Of a stretch of DNA of 64,000 nt, positions 43,577 to 52,330 are shown piece after piece. Both the position numbers and the translations under genes were made by a program. Numbering within the stretch: position 1 is the stretch's first letter; every line of letters starts with the position of its first letter. Source of the stretch: DASYPQ01 sp041488095 (lineage in GTDB: Bacteria > Planctomycetota > UBA1135 > GCA-002686595); NCBI GenBank assembly GCA_041488095.1, contig JBGPOP010000011.1, forward strand, positions 52,332-116,331, written 5' to 3'. The notes below the pieces were generated by a model. The model was not told the origin of the DNA. It did not search any database and saw nothing but the letters and a program-made list of their open reading frames with translations.

Positions 43577-45040
43577 CTAGCGCCAGATCTCCAGCCACCG
43601 CACCAGCAGCCGCGCGCCCACGCCCGATCCCATCGGCCCTCCGACCCAGTCGCGCTGCGCCCCGCCCCACGCCGTGCCCGCGATGTCGAGGTGCGCCCAC
43701 TCCGTCTCGCCCACGAACGGCGCCAGGAACGCGGCGCCCGCGCTCGATCCAGCTCCCATGTCGGGCGGGCTGATGTTCTTGAGATCCGCGTACGCGCCCT
43801 TCATCTGCTCCTTGTGGTAGTCGAGCAGCGGCAGCGGCCACAACCGCTCCCCGGTCTCCTCCCCGGCGGCGATCAGCTTGTCGCGCAGCTTGTCGCTCGT
43901 GGCGAAGAACCCCGACACCTCGTGCCCCAGCGCCGTGACGACCGCGCCGGTCAGCGTCGCCAGGTCGATGATCGTCTCCGGCTTCACCTTCGCGACCGCG
44001 TAGCACAGCGCGTCCGCGAGCACCAGCCGCCCCTCGGCGTCCGTGTTCATCACCTCGACCGTCGTGCCGTTCATCGCCTTGTGGATGTCGCCCGGCTTCG
44101 TCGCCGCGCCGCCGGGCATGTTCTCGGTGCAGGGCGCGATGCCGTGCACCTCCCAGGGCACGTCGATGCTCCGCAGCGCGTGGAACACCCCCATCACCGC
44201 GGCCGCGCCCGACATGTCGAAGCGCATCTCGTCCATCTTGGACGAGGGCTTGATGCTGATCCCGCCCGAGTCGAACGTCAGCCCCTTGCCCACCAGCGCG
44301 ATCCGGCCCCGCGAACGCCCGCGCGGCCTGTAGATCAGATGAACGAGGCGCGGCAGCTGGCGCGAGCCCTGCGCGACGCCGAGGAGCAGGCCCATGCCGA
44401 GCGTCTCCATCGACTTCTCGGTCAGGATCTTGCACTCGATCCGCCGGCCCTTCGCGAGGCCCTGCGCGGCCGCCGCGAGGTCGCGCGGCGTCAGCCGGTT
44501 GGCGGGCCGGTTCTGCAGGTCGCGCACGAAGCAGCTCGCCTCGGCCAGGATCTCTCCCTTCCTCACGCCCGCGCGCAGCCCCGCGCCCGGACCCGTGACG
44601 AGCACGGTCGCGAGCTTCTCCGGCTTGGGCTTGCTCTTCCCCTCCTCGAACCGGTAGGCGCCCAGGATCGCGCCCTCGGCGACCGCGATCCCCGTGCGCT
44701 CCCCGCCCAGCGCTCGCTGGGTCTCCTTGTCGACGAGCAGCGTCGCGCTGGGCGCGCCCGCGGCCTCGGCGCGCTGCACCGCGATCGCGGATGCGCGTCG
44801 CAGCTTCTCGGCGTCGACCTCCCCGCTCTTGCCCAGTCCGATGACGAAGACGCGACGCGCGGGGCCGGACAGCGCGTCGATCAGGCGCGCCTCGCGCAGC
44901 TCGCCTTTGTATTCGTCGAGCGCGCGAGGCGGAAGCGCGACCCCCTTGGGAAGCGCGGGCTTCTCGCCCTCGCGGGCGAAGAGGGCCAGCACGCCGGTCT
45001 CGGACAGGCGCGCGGAGGGTTTCTTGTAGGTGAGCTTCAT
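43577..45040 (-). CDS. pepA: leucyl aminopeptidase (M17)
   Basis: A 487-residue di-zinc aminopeptidase. The catalytic domain has LVGKGLTFDSGGISIKPSSK (metal-binding Lys and Asp), MRFDMSGAAAVMG, the signature NTDAEGRLVLADAL, LATLTGAVVTALGHEVSGFF and GGPMGSGVGARLLVRWLE. The N-terminal alpha/beta domain is normal in length. In some bacteria PepA also binds DNA at Xer sites; no such target is evident here. The 3' end lies 5 bp from the convergent tRNA-Leu. Confidence 0.95.
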   Translation of the reverse strand: MKLTYKKPSARLSETGVLALFAREGEKPALPKGVALPPRALDEYKGELREARLIDALSGPARRVFVIGLGKSGEVDAEKLRRASAIAVQRAEAAGAPSATLLVDKETQRALGGERTGIAVAEGAILGAYRFEEGKSKPKPEKLATVLVTGPGAGLRAGVRKGEILAEASCFVRDLQNRPANRLTPRDLAAAAQGLAKGRRIECKILTEKSMETLGMGLLLGVAQGSRQLPRLVHLIYRPRGRSRGRIALVGKGLTFDSGGISIKPSSKMDEMRFDMSGAAAVMGVFHALRSIDVPWEVHGIAPCTENMPGGAATKPGDIHKAMNGTTVEVMNTDAEGRLVLADALCYAVAKVKPETIIDLATLTGAVVTALGHEVSGFFATSDKLRDKLIAAGEETGERLWPLPLLDYHKEQMKGAYADLKNISPPDMGAGSSAGAAFLAPFVGETEWAHLDIAGTAWGGAQRDWVGGPMGSGVGARLLVRWLEIWR

Positions 45041-45106
45041 GATCGCAGGGCTGGCTGGGTGTCGGGGAACGAGGTCCTCCGGGTATCGGCGCGAGGAGAC
45101 CGGCGC

Positions 45107-46804
45107 CTACATGTCGACGTATTTCGGTCCTCCGCCGCCCTCGGGCACGACCCACTCGATGATCCCGTAGGGATCGGCGATGTCGCAGGTCTTGCAGTGC
45201 ACGCAGTTGCTGAAGTTGACCGTGGGGCCGCTCGGCTTCCCCTCCGCAGGCCATTCGTACACCGCCGCCGGGCAGAAGTGCTGGCAGGGGTTCCCGAACT
45301 CGGCCGTGCAGCGCTCGACGCAGATCTTCGTGTCGAGCACGAGCAGGTGCGGGCGCTGGTCCTCGTCGTGGACGGTTCCGGAGTGGTAGACGTCGGTGAG
45401 CTTGTCCATCGCGAGCGCGCCGTCGAAGGCGGGCTTCGCCATCCGCGACTCCACGGCCGGCCTCATCGTGGTGTGGTCGGCGTGGCCCTTGCGGCGCTTC
45501 ACGAGACCGCGCCCGCCCGTGAGCATCTGCACTCCGGCGTCGAGCATTCCGGCGAAGAGGCCCTGGTCGAAGGCCTGGCGCCAGTTGCGCACGCGCCACA
45601 GCTCCTCGCGCGCCCAGGAAGCCTCGAAGAGCTCCTCGTAGCGCGCGAGCTTCGCGGCGGAAGTGTCCCTGGCCGCGATCGCCTCGGCGATCGCCTCGGC
45701 CGCGAGGAGGCCCGACTTGATCGCGAGGTGCACGCCCTTGAGCGCGGAGGCGTTGAGGAAGCCCGCGGTGTCGCCGACGAGCACGTACCCGTCGCCGTAG
45801 AGCCTCGGCATCGCGAAGTAGCCGCCCTCGGGGACGGTCTTGGCTCCGTAGCGCAGGACCTTGCCTCCCGCGAGGATCGATGCGATCGCCGGGTGCTGCT
45901 TCCACTGGACGAACAGAGCGTGCGGATCGAGCCTCGCGTCGTGGTGGTCGAGACCCACGACGTAGCCCATCGAGAGCCGGCTCCCCGGGATCCCGTAGAT
46001 CCATCCGCCGCCGTAGCCATCGGTCCCGAGAGGGAAGCCCATCGTGTGCACGACGCCGCCGAGCCACTTCTGCCCTCGCTCGGGCGGGATCTCCCAGATC
46101 TCCTTGATGCCCGTGCCGTAGGTCTGCGGGTTCTTGCCGCGGTCGAGCTCGTGGCGCGCGATCAGGTGCTTGGCGAGGTGCCCGCGCGGGCCTTCCCCGA
46201 ACACCGTGACGTTCGCGCGGACGACCATGCCGGGCTGGTAGTTGCCCTTGCGCACGCCGTGCCTGTCGATGCCGGAGTCGCGCGTGACGACGCCGGCGAC
46301 GCGCTCGACGCCGTCCTTCGTCTCGAACAGGATCTCGGCCGCCGCGAAGCCGGGGTAGACCTGGACGCCCGCGGCCTCGGCTTGCTCCTTCATCCAGCGC
46401 ACGACCCGGTACAGCGAGACGATGACCTTGCCGCGGTTCCGGAGCTGCGGCGGGACGAGCGCGCCGGCGAGACGGCGGTGACGCCCCTTGGGGAGCATGA
46501 CCTCGAGCCCCTCCCAGGTGACGTCGGCCTCCACGGGACAGCCGCGCTCGCGCCAATCCGGGAAGAGCTCCGCCATGCCGCGCGGATTCATCACCGCGCC
46601 CGAGAGCGTGTGGTCGCCGACCTCGGCGCCCTTCTCGAGCACGAGGATGGTCTTGTCGGTGAGGCCGCGCGCCTCGAGCAGCCGCTGGAGGTGGATCGCG
46701 CAGGCCAGGTTGGCCGGCCCGGCGCCGACGAGCACGACGTCGACCGGCAGCTCGTCGCGCTCGACGTCGCGGGCGTTCAGCGAGTACTGCGGCGGCGAAG
46801 GCAT
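45107..46804 (-). CDS. electron transfer flavoprotein-ubiquinone oxidoreductase
   Basis: A 565-residue membrane-associated flavoprotein that passes electrons from ETF to the quinone pool. FAD-binding motif VVLVGAGPANLACAIHLQRL, EKGAEVGDHTLSGAV, LVGDTAGFLNASALKGVHLA, and a C-terminal [4Fe-4S] ferredoxin-like domain with cysteines in DTKICVERCTAEF, NPCQHFCPAAVYEW and NCVHCKTCDIADPYG. The order and length match bacterial ETF-QO. It implies beta-oxidation or amino-acid dehydrogenases elsewhere in the genome. ETF genes are not in this window. Confidence 0.95.
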   Translation of the reverse strand: MPSPPQYSLNARDVERDELPVDVVLVGAGPANLACAIHLQRLLEARGLTDKTILVLEKGAEVGDHTLSGAVMNPRGMAELFPDWRERGCPVEADVTWEGLEVMLPKGRHRRLAGALVPPQLRNRGKVIVSLYRVVRWMKEQAEAAGVQVYPGFAAAEILFETKDGVERVAGVVTRDSGIDRHGVRKGNYQPGMVVRANVTVFGEGPRGHLAKHLIARHELDRGKNPQTYGTGIKEIWEIPPERGQKWLGGVVHTMGFPLGTDGYGGGWIYGIPGSRLSMGYVVGLDHHDARLDPHALFVQWKQHPAIASILAGGKVLRYGAKTVPEGGYFAMPRLYGDGYVLVGDTAGFLNASALKGVHLAIKSGLLAAEAIAEAIAARDTSAAKLARYEELFEASWAREELWRVRNWRQAFDQGLFAGMLDAGVQMLTGGRGLVKRRKGHADHTTMRPAVESRMAKPAFDGALAMDKLTDVYHSGTVHDEDQRPHLLVLDTKICVERCTAEFGNPCQHFCPAAVYEWPAEGKPSGPTVNFSNCVHCKTCDIADPYGIIEWVVPEGGGGPKYVDM

Positions 46805-46841
46805 GCGGGGACGGGGTAGCGTACGGAACCCGGTTCATTCC

Positions 46842-47333
46842 TCAAACCCCGCCCCGAGCTGCGAGTCGGATCTCGAGCACCTCGCCGGGCGCCGTGCCCT
46901 CCCAGCGCGCGGAGAGATCGGACAGCCGCCGGCGGCAGCATCCGATGCGCTCCTCGGTCATCTCCGGAACGGCGATCCCGTGCCGCTCGAGCTCGTGCGC
47001 GACGAGGGCGCGCAGGCTCTCGTCGCTGGCCGGCGTGAGGCCCCACAGCTCCGACTGATAGGCGTTCGTCAGCGCCTCGGCCTGCAGCGTCTCGGCCTCG
47101 GCTCCCCGCGCGCCGATCTTCTCCGGATCGAGCCCCTCGGCGACGAGCCTCACGAATCCCCGCCACCCGAACGTCTCCTCGACGGCGGCGTGCACGAGCT
47201 CGTGCGGCAGGATGCCGTGCCGCCACGCGCGCAGGACCCGCACGAAGGAGCCCCGCTCGATCGCCACGGTGTCCTCGTGGGCGGGGCTCTTCGCCTTCTT
47301 GGCGCGCAGCCGGATCGTCTCCGGGCCGGTCAT
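46842..47333 (-). CDS. small protein with HExxH-like motif, function unknown
   Basis: A 163-residue protein. Residues about 28-60 read RGSFVRVLRAWRHGILPHEL then VHAAVEETFGWRGFVRLVAE. PHELVHAAVE contains HExxH, the zinc-metallopeptidase signature, but related hypothetical proteins I recall have an HDxxH-type variant at this place, so protease activity is unsure. The C-terminal part is helical and charged with a Cys pair (RIGCCRRRL). It lies between ETF-QO and the molybdopterin-synthase fusion on the same strand, 31 bp after the latter's direction of flow begins. No signal peptide. Confidence 0.6.
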   Translation of the reverse strand: MTGPETIRLRAKKAKSPAHEDTVAIERGSFVRVLRAWRHGILPHELVHAAVEETFGWRGFVRLVAEGLDPEKIGARGAEAETLQAEALTNAYQSELWGLTPASDESLRALVAHELERHGIAVPEMTEERIGCCRRRLSDLSARWEGTAPGEVLEIRLAARGGV

Positions 47334-47364
47334 GGCGAACCCGCAGTCTCGCGCTCGGCCGCGC

Positions 47365-48072
47365 TCACGACCGCTCGCCCACCCACTGCTCGCCGCCCGG
47401 GTAGACCTCCTTCTTCCAGATCGGCATCGAGCGCTTCAGCTCGTCGATCAGGAACCGGCAGGCCGCGAAGGCCGCGTCGCGGTGCGGGCTCGCGACCGCG
47501 ATCGCGACCGACGGCTCGCCGACCTCGACGACGCCGACGCGGTGCTGCACGAGCATGCGGACCTCCCGCCCGGGCGCCGTTGCGATCTTCTCGCGGCAGC
47601 GCGCGAAGATGCGCGCCATCTCCGCACCGGTCATCTCCTCGAAAGCCTCGTACTCCAGGCGCACGACGGGCTTCCCCCGGTTCTCTTCGCGCGTCGTCCC
47701 GATGAAGGTCGCGATCGCGCCGCAGGAGGGATGGCGTACGCGCTCCAGGCACCGCGCCGGATCGATCGGGCCGGCGAGCAGCTCGAACACGCCTTGCGCG
47801 AGCCCTTCGCCACCCTCCGGCCTCCCCGAGCCACCCGACACCGGCGGCAGGAGGGAGAGCGTCTCCCCGTCCACGATCTTGCGCGCCTCCGGAACGTACT
47901 CCGTCCCGACCGCGCCGCGCACGTGGGCCAAGCTCCCCAGCGCCGGGTGCCGCCGCTCGATCTCGCGCTTGAGCCCTGCGACGTCGAGCCCTTCGGGGAG
48001 GTCCTCGAGCGCGATCTCGCTGCGTCCCGCGCGCTCCCGCAGCAGGGCGAAGAGCCGCAGGGTCAGCTTCAT
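47365..48072 (-). CDS. molybdopterin synthase, MoaD-MoaE fusion
   Basis: A 235-residue fusion. Residues 1-81 are MoaD (ubiquitin-like): LTLRLFALLRERAGRSEI, LKREIERRHPALGSLAHVRG, and the terminus SLLPPVSGG, where Gly80-Gly81 is the site that carries the thiocarboxylate. Residues about 95-235 are MoaE: HPSCGAIATFIGTTREENRG, LEYEAFEEMTGAEMARIF, VQHRVGVVEVGEPSVAIAV, and PIWKKEVYPGGEQWVG with the catalytic Lys. Because MoaD must end in GG, the fusion must be cut after residue 81, as for mycobacterial MoaX. The ATG at 48072 is the natural MoaD start. ssb lies 4 bp upstream. Confidence 0.9.
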   Translation of the reverse strand: MKLTLRLFALLRERAGRSEIALEDLPEGLDVAGLKREIERRHPALGSLAHVRGAVGTEYVPEARKIVDGETLSLLPPVSGGSGRPEGGEGLAQGVFELLAGPIDPARCLERVRHPSCGAIATFIGTTREENRGKPVVRLEYEAFEEMTGAEMARIFARCREKIATAPGREVRMLVQHRVGVVEVGEPSVAIAVASPHRDAAFAACRFLIDELKRSMPIWKKEVYPGGEQWVGERS

Positions 48073-48076
48073 GTCG

Positions 48077-48550
48077 TCAGAAGGGCGTGTCGTCGACCTG
48101 CTGGAGCTCGGGCTCGCGCTCGGGCGCGCCCGGCTCGGCCCCCGGCGTCGCACCCGCTGCGGCGCTCGCTCCCGCGCCGGACGCTGCGCCGCCCGCGCCA
48201 CCCTGCTCCCCGCGACCTGCGCCCACGAACTCCCAGTTGTCGGCGACCACGTACAGCTTGCTGCGCTTGCCCCCGCCGTTCTTGTCGTCCCACGTGTCTA
48301 GGCGCAGCGAACCCTCGACGAAGGCCTGCTTGCCCTTGCTGTGGTAGCGCGCGAACGGTTCGGCGCGCGCGCCGAAGATCGTCACGTCGACGAACGTCGG
48401 CTCCTCCTTCCACTCGCCCGACGCCCCGTCCTTGAAGCGCCGGTTGACCGCCAGCCCGAACTTGCAGATCGCCATGTTGCTGGCCGTGTAGCGCAGCTCG
48501 GGGTCCCGCGTCAGGTTCCCCATCAGGATCACTCGGTTGTAGCTCGCCAT
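48077..48550 (-). CDS. ssb: single-stranded DNA-binding protein
   Basis: A 157-residue SSB. OB-fold residues 1-110 (YNRVILMGNLTRDPELRYT, FVDVTIFGARAEPFARY, GKQAFVEGSLRLDTWDDKNG) are followed by a Gly/Ala-rich flexible tail and the acidic tip ending DDTPF, which recruits repair and replication proteins. It lies immediately upstream of the MoaD-MoaE gene on the same strand; no rpsF or rpsR is adjacent. Confidence 0.96.
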   Translation of the reverse strand: MASYNRVILMGNLTRDPELRYTASNMAICKFGLAVNRRFKDGASGEWKEEPTFVDVTIFGARAEPFARYHSKGKQAFVEGSLRLDTWDDKNGGGKRSKLYVVADNWEFVGAGRGEQGGAGGAASGAGASAAAGATPGAEPGAPEREPELQQVDDTPF

Positions 48551-48750
48551 GATCGTCCTCCTCGGAGCCCTGGCCGTTCTCGAGTCCCGAGTCTAGCCCC
48601 GGCGGAGGCGGCTTGGAATCGCGAGGAGCCGCTGGCGCGCGCCCCCGGATTCCTGTAGTACCCTGGCGGTGCATTCCCGAGCCCTGCGCCAAGCCCATCG
48701 CCGCGATCGAGGAATGGGCCCAGTCCGGTACTCTCGACAGGTGATCCCCC

Positions 48751-49125
48751 ATGCCGAAGAGACCCTCCACCCCTCCGAGCGCGCAGCCTGATCGGCCCGC
48801 CAGCGAGCGGCGCCGCTGGACGCGCGCCGACGCCGACCTGGCGGTGACCGTCAACCTCGCCGGGGGCAGGAGCGAGGCGCGCCTTCGCGACATCAGCCGC
48901 GCGGGCGTGTGCTTCTTCCTCGACCGCCCGATCCCGCTGATGACCGTCCTCGAGCTGTCGGTCAGCCTGCCGATCAAGGGCGGCCTGCGGCGCGTCGGCG
49001 GCCACGGCGCGGTCGTGCGCTGCGAGAAGATCGCCAAGGCCGTCGAGCACTACGAGGTGGCCGTGTTCCTGCACGAGATGGCCGAGGCCGACCGGAGGGC
49101 GATCGAGGAGTTCGTAGCGCCGTGA
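48751..49125 (+). CDS. PilZ domain protein (c-di-GMP-binding motifs intact)
   Basis: A 124-residue single-domain PilZ protein. The c-di-GMP signature is complete: RRWTR near residue 22 (RxxxR) and RDISRAGVCFF (DxSxxG) near residue 48. A short basic/Pro-rich N-terminus precedes it. Strands continue through VLELSVSLPIKGGLRRVGGH and EVAVFLHEMAEADRR. Such proteins act as c-di-GMP-dependent adaptors for motility, pili or glycan synthesis. Partner unknown; it is read toward the sterol-desaturase-like gene, 62 bp away. Confidence 0.85.
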   Translation: MPKRPSTPPSAQPDRPASERRRWTRADADLAVTVNLAGGRSEARLRDISRAGVCFFLDRPIPLMTVLELSVSLPIKGGLRRVGGHGAVVRCEKIAKAVEHYEVAVFLHEMAEADRRAIEEFVAP

Positions 49126-49187
49126 TGCGGTACCCGGTACGTTCCTGACCCCCTGCGCCGGACCGGCGCGCGGAGGTGTACACGAAC

Positions 49188-49955
49188 ATGGCCCCTGTTC
49201 TCGCGGATCCTCAAGACTGCGAGGTCGCCGCATTCCTGGCTCTGGTCCTCCTCTTCGAGACCTCGGAGCGCTTCTGGCCAGCCCGGAGGGTCGACCGCCG
49301 CGCTCACCTGCGGACCGACGTCCTCTCCTTCGCCCTGGCCGTGGCCATGAATCGCATCGCGACGCGCGCCGTCACGGGGACTCTCGGGACGGCCGGCCCC
49401 GAGCTCGCCAGCGGGCCACTCTCCGCGCTGCAGGCGCTGCCCGGCGCGGCACGGATCGCGCTCGCGCTCGTGGTCGTCGACTTCCTGCTCTACTGGATCC
49501 ACCGCTCGCAGCACCGCTTCGAGATCCTCTGGCGCACGCACGCCTGGCACCACACGGTCGAGCAGCTGTACTGGTTCTCGGGTTTCCGCACGAGCTTCCT
49601 GCACTCGCTCCTCTACAACATCCCCCAGGCCGCGGTGCCGATGCTGGTCTTCCGCCTGAGCCCGCTGCAGACCGGAGCCGCCTACGCGATCGGGCTGTTC
49701 GTTCAGTTCTGGGAGCACACCAACCTGAGGGTCACCCTCGGCCCTCTGCGTCGCTGGTTCGTGACGCCTCCCTATCACCGCATCCACCACTCTGCGATCG
49801 AACCCCGGGGGATGAACCTCGCGCCGATCTTCCCGGTGTGGGACCGGATGTTCGGGACCTACGTGGATCCCCTCTCGGTTTCCACGTCGTTCCCGCTCGG
49901 CCTGGGCGAGAGGGTCGAGAACCGCCGCGCGCCGCGGATGCTGCTCGGCGTGTAG
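49188..49955 (+). CDS. sterol desaturase/fatty acid hydroxylase family membrane protein
   Basis: A 255-residue di-iron membrane oxidase. The histidine motifs are HRSQHR (HxxxH), RTHAWHHTVEQLYWFSG (HxxHH), WEHTN, and YHRIHHSAIE (HxxHH), in the spacing of the fatty-acid-hydroxylase superfamily. Hydrophobic helices include AALALVVVDFLLYWI-type segments. Members oxidise sterols, carotenoids, ceramides or alkyl ethers; the substrate is not fixed. The ATG at 49188 is preferred, with GGAGG 11 bp upstream; a GTG at 49176 overlaps that motif. Confidence 0.88.
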   Translation: MAPVLADPQDCEVAAFLALVLLFETSERFWPARRVDRRAHLRTDVLSFALAVAMNRIATRAVTGTLGTAGPELASGPLSALQALPGAARIALALVVVDFLLYWIHRSQHRFEILWRTHAWHHTVEQLYWFSGFRTSFLHSLLYNIPQAAVPMLVFRLSPLQTGAAYAIGLFVQFWEHTNLRVTLGPLRRWFVTPPYHRIHHSAIEPRGMNLAPIFPVWDRMFGTYVDPLSVSTSFPLGLGERVENRRAPRMLLGV

Positions 49956-49974
49956 GACGGAACCGGGTTTCGAT

Positions 49975-50850
49975 CTACACGGCCTCGAGCACGCGCTCGA
50001 TGCCGGACAGATCGCGGTGCAGGTGCGTCTCCCAGCCTTGCTGCCGCGCGATCGGGAGAGCGCGCGGCGCCTGCCCGAGACCCAGCTCGACCAGCAGCGC
50101 ACCGCCGGACGCAAGCCACGTCCTCGCCCGCTGGAGCAGGGACCGCACCCAGAAGTCGGGGTCGCCCGCGGGAGCGAAGAGGGCTCCGGCCGGCTCGTAC
50201 TCGGCGACCTCCGGGGCGAGAGCGTCCCTCTCTTCCGGCGCCACGTAGGGCGGGTTGCAGACGACGAGATCGAAGGGCCCGCCCGCCTGCGCGGCCCGCT
50301 CGAGCGTCTCGAGACCGTCACCCTCGACGACTTCGACGTCTGCGCCGAGCACCCGCGCGTTCTCGAGCGCGCACAGTACCGCCGCGCCCGACACGTCGAC
50401 CGCGAGGACGCGCGCGCCCGCGATCTCGAGCGCCAGGGTCACCGCGATGCAGCCGCTGCCCGTGCCGAGGTCGGCGATGCGCAGCGGAGCTCCGCCGCGC
50501 GGGAGCGCGATCTCCCGCGCGCGGTCGACGAGGATCTCGGTCTCCGGCCGCGGGATCAGCACGCCCGGCCCGACCTGGAACGGCCGCCCGTAGAACTCGC
50601 GGCGCCCGACGATGTAGGCCGTGGGCTCGCGCCGGCCGCGGCGCACGAGCAAGTCGCGCGCGGCGTCGATCTCCCCCCCGCTGACCGGCCGCTCGAGCTG
50701 GAGGAAGAGGTGCAGGCGATCGAGCCCGAGCGCGTGCGCGACGAGCAGCTCGGACTCCAGTCGCGCCGCCTCGACGCCCTTGCGCTCGAGGAACTCGCGC
50801 GCCATGCGCACCATCTCGCCGGCGTCGCGGGGCACCGCCGGCGTGCTCAC
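49975..50850 (-). CDS. prmC: peptide chain release factor N5-glutamine methyltransferase
   Basis: A 291-residue enzyme that methylates the GGQ glutamine of release factors. It has the N-terminal helical domain (AREFLERKGVEAARLESELL, VAHALGLDRLHLFLQLERPV), GRREFYGRPFQVGPGVLIPR with the PRPETE motif, IADLGTGSGCIAVTLALE, and the catalytic NPPY in FDLVVCNPPYVAPEE. The start is a GTG at 50850 overlapping the prfA stop (GTGA), so methyltransferase and substrate are translationally coupled. Confidence 0.95.
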   Translation of the reverse strand: MSTPAVPRDAGEMVRMAREFLERKGVEAARLESELLVAHALGLDRLHLFLQLERPVSGGEIDAARDLLVRRGRREPTAYIVGRREFYGRPFQVGPGVLIPRPETEILVDRAREIALPRGGAPLRIADLGTGSGCIAVTLALEIAGARVLAVDVSGAAVLCALENARVLGADVEVVEGDGLETLERAAQAGGPFDLVVCNPPYVAPEERDALAPEVAEYEPAGALFAPAGDPDFWVRSLLQRARTWLASGGALLVELGLGQAPRALPIARQQGWETHLHRDLSGIERVLEAV

Positions 50851-51929
50851 AGGCTCTGGATCCGCTCCTCGCGGTCGAGCGCCTCCAGGGCGTCGAACAT
50901 CGGGTCGAGCTTGCCCGACAGCACGTGCTCGAGCGAGTAGTTCTCGTTCAGGCGGTGGTCGGTCACCCGGTTCTGCGGCCAGTTGTAGGTCCGGATCCGC
51001 TCGTTCCGGTCTCCCGAGCCGACCTTGCTCTTGCGCTCGGCCGCGCGCTCGGCGTGCAGGCGCTGGCGCTCGGCGTCGTACAGGCGCGTCAGGAGCAGGC
51101 GCATCGCGCGCGCCTTGTTCTTCCCCTGACTGCGCTCGTCCTGGCACACGACGACGAGTCCCGAGGGCAGGTGCGTGATGCGCACGGCCGACTCGGTCTT
51201 GTTCACGTGCTGGCCGCCTGCGCCTCCGGCGCGCATCGTGTCGATCCGCAGGTCGTCGGGCCGGATCTGGACGTCGACCTCCTCGGCCTCGGGCAGCACG
51301 GCGACCGTCGCCGCCGAGGTGTGGATCCGCCCCTGCGCCTCCGTCTTGGGCACGCGTTGCACGCGGTGGCCGCCGGACTCGAGCTGCAGGCGCTTCCACG
51401 CGCCCTCGCCCTCGACCGCGAAGACGACCTCCTTGAAGCCGCCGATCTCGGAGGTGGCGACGTCGAGGTCCTCGACCTTCCAGCGCTTCGATTCGCAGTA
51501 GCGGCGATAGATGTCGTAGAGGTCGCGCGCGAAGAGCGTGGCCTCGTCCCCGCCCGTGCCGGCGCGGATCTCGATGATCACCTTGCGGCGCACGTCCTCG
51601 GGCTCGGCGATCAGGACCTCCTTGATCTCGCGGTCGAGCGCGCTCTCGAGCGGCTCGATCGCGGCCAGGTCCTCGCGGGCGAGTCCGGCCAGGTCGGGGT
51701 CGGGCGCAGGTTCGGCGAGGATCCGCTCGGCTTCGGTCCGGCGCGCGATCAGGTGGTCGAGGCGCCCGGCCAGGCCGGCTGCGGCCTGCAGTCGGCCGCG
51801 CTCCTGGAGCAGGACGGGCAGGCGCCGGCCGTCGACGGCGACCTCGGGCGTCGAGATGAGCCGGGTCAGCTCCTCGAAGCGCTCCGCCTGGCTCTTGAGC
51901 TTCTGGACGAGCGCGGATGCGAATTGCAT
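50847..51929 (-). CDS. prfA: peptide chain release factor 1
   Basis: A 360-residue RF1, which ends translation at UAA and UAG. The GGQ loop is in RAGGAGGQHVNKTESAVRIT, and the stop-codon-recognition PxT motif is PKT in HRVQRVPKTEAQGRIHTS. The C-terminal DRNERIRTYNWPQNRVTDHR is the standard RF signature. rpmE and prmC flank it, a conserved bacterial cluster. Confidence 0.97.
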   Translation of the reverse strand: MQFASALVQKLKSQAERFEELTRLISTPEVAVDGRRLPVLLQERGRLQAAAGLAGRLDHLIARRTEAERILAEPAPDPDLAGLAREDLAAIEPLESALDREIKEVLIAEPEDVRRKVIIEIRAGTGGDEATLFARDLYDIYRRYCESKRWKVEDLDVATSEIGGFKEVVFAVEGEGAWKRLQLESGGHRVQRVPKTEAQGRIHTSAATVAVLPEAEEVDVQIRPDDLRIDTMRAGGAGGQHVNKTESAVRITHLPSGLVVVCQDERSQGKNKARAMRLLLTRLYDAERQRLHAERAAERKSKVGSGDRNERIRTYNWPQNRVTDHRLNENYSLEHVLSGKLDPMFDALEALDREERIQSL

Positions 51930-52025
51930 GCGGTGCCGCGACGACCGGTCACGGATGCGGGCGAGGGCCGGGTGCGGGGAGTGTCGCGGCTCGACTCGAT
52001 GACGAGTCGTCGCGGCCAGGGTCGG

Positions 52026-52244
52026 CTACTTCTTCGTGGCCGCGGTCGCCGTTCCGTACTTCTTGACGTAGCGGTCCACGCGCCCGGCGGCGTCGACGAA
52101 CTTCTGCTTGCCCGAGTAGAACGGGTGGCAGACGCTGCAGATCTCGATGTGCAGATCCTTCACCGTCGCGCGCGTCTGGAAGATGTTGCCGCAGCCGCAC
52201 TTGACCGTGCAGTCGAAGTACTTGGGGTGGATGTCGGCCTTCAT
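52026..52244 (-). CDS. rpmE: 50S ribosomal protein L31
   Basis: A 72-residue L31 of the zinc-binding type: KADIHPKYFDCTVKCGCGN with the first cysteines, then EICSVCHPFYSGKQKF with the CxxC pair, and RYVKKYG near the end. The ATG at 52244 gives the standard MKADIHP start. First gene of the rpmE-prfA-prmC run. Confidence 0.97.
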   Translation of the reverse strand: MKADIHPKYFDCTVKCGCGNIFQTRATVKDLHIEICSVCHPFYSGKQKFVDAAGRVDRYVKKYGTATAATKK

Positions 52245-52330
52245 GGGTTCTGGCCCTCTCGCCGCGGGCGATCTCGGATCGGGAGGGCGGAAGAAGGTAG
52301 CCGCGCGGCAGCGAGGAGGCAAGCGCCGGC

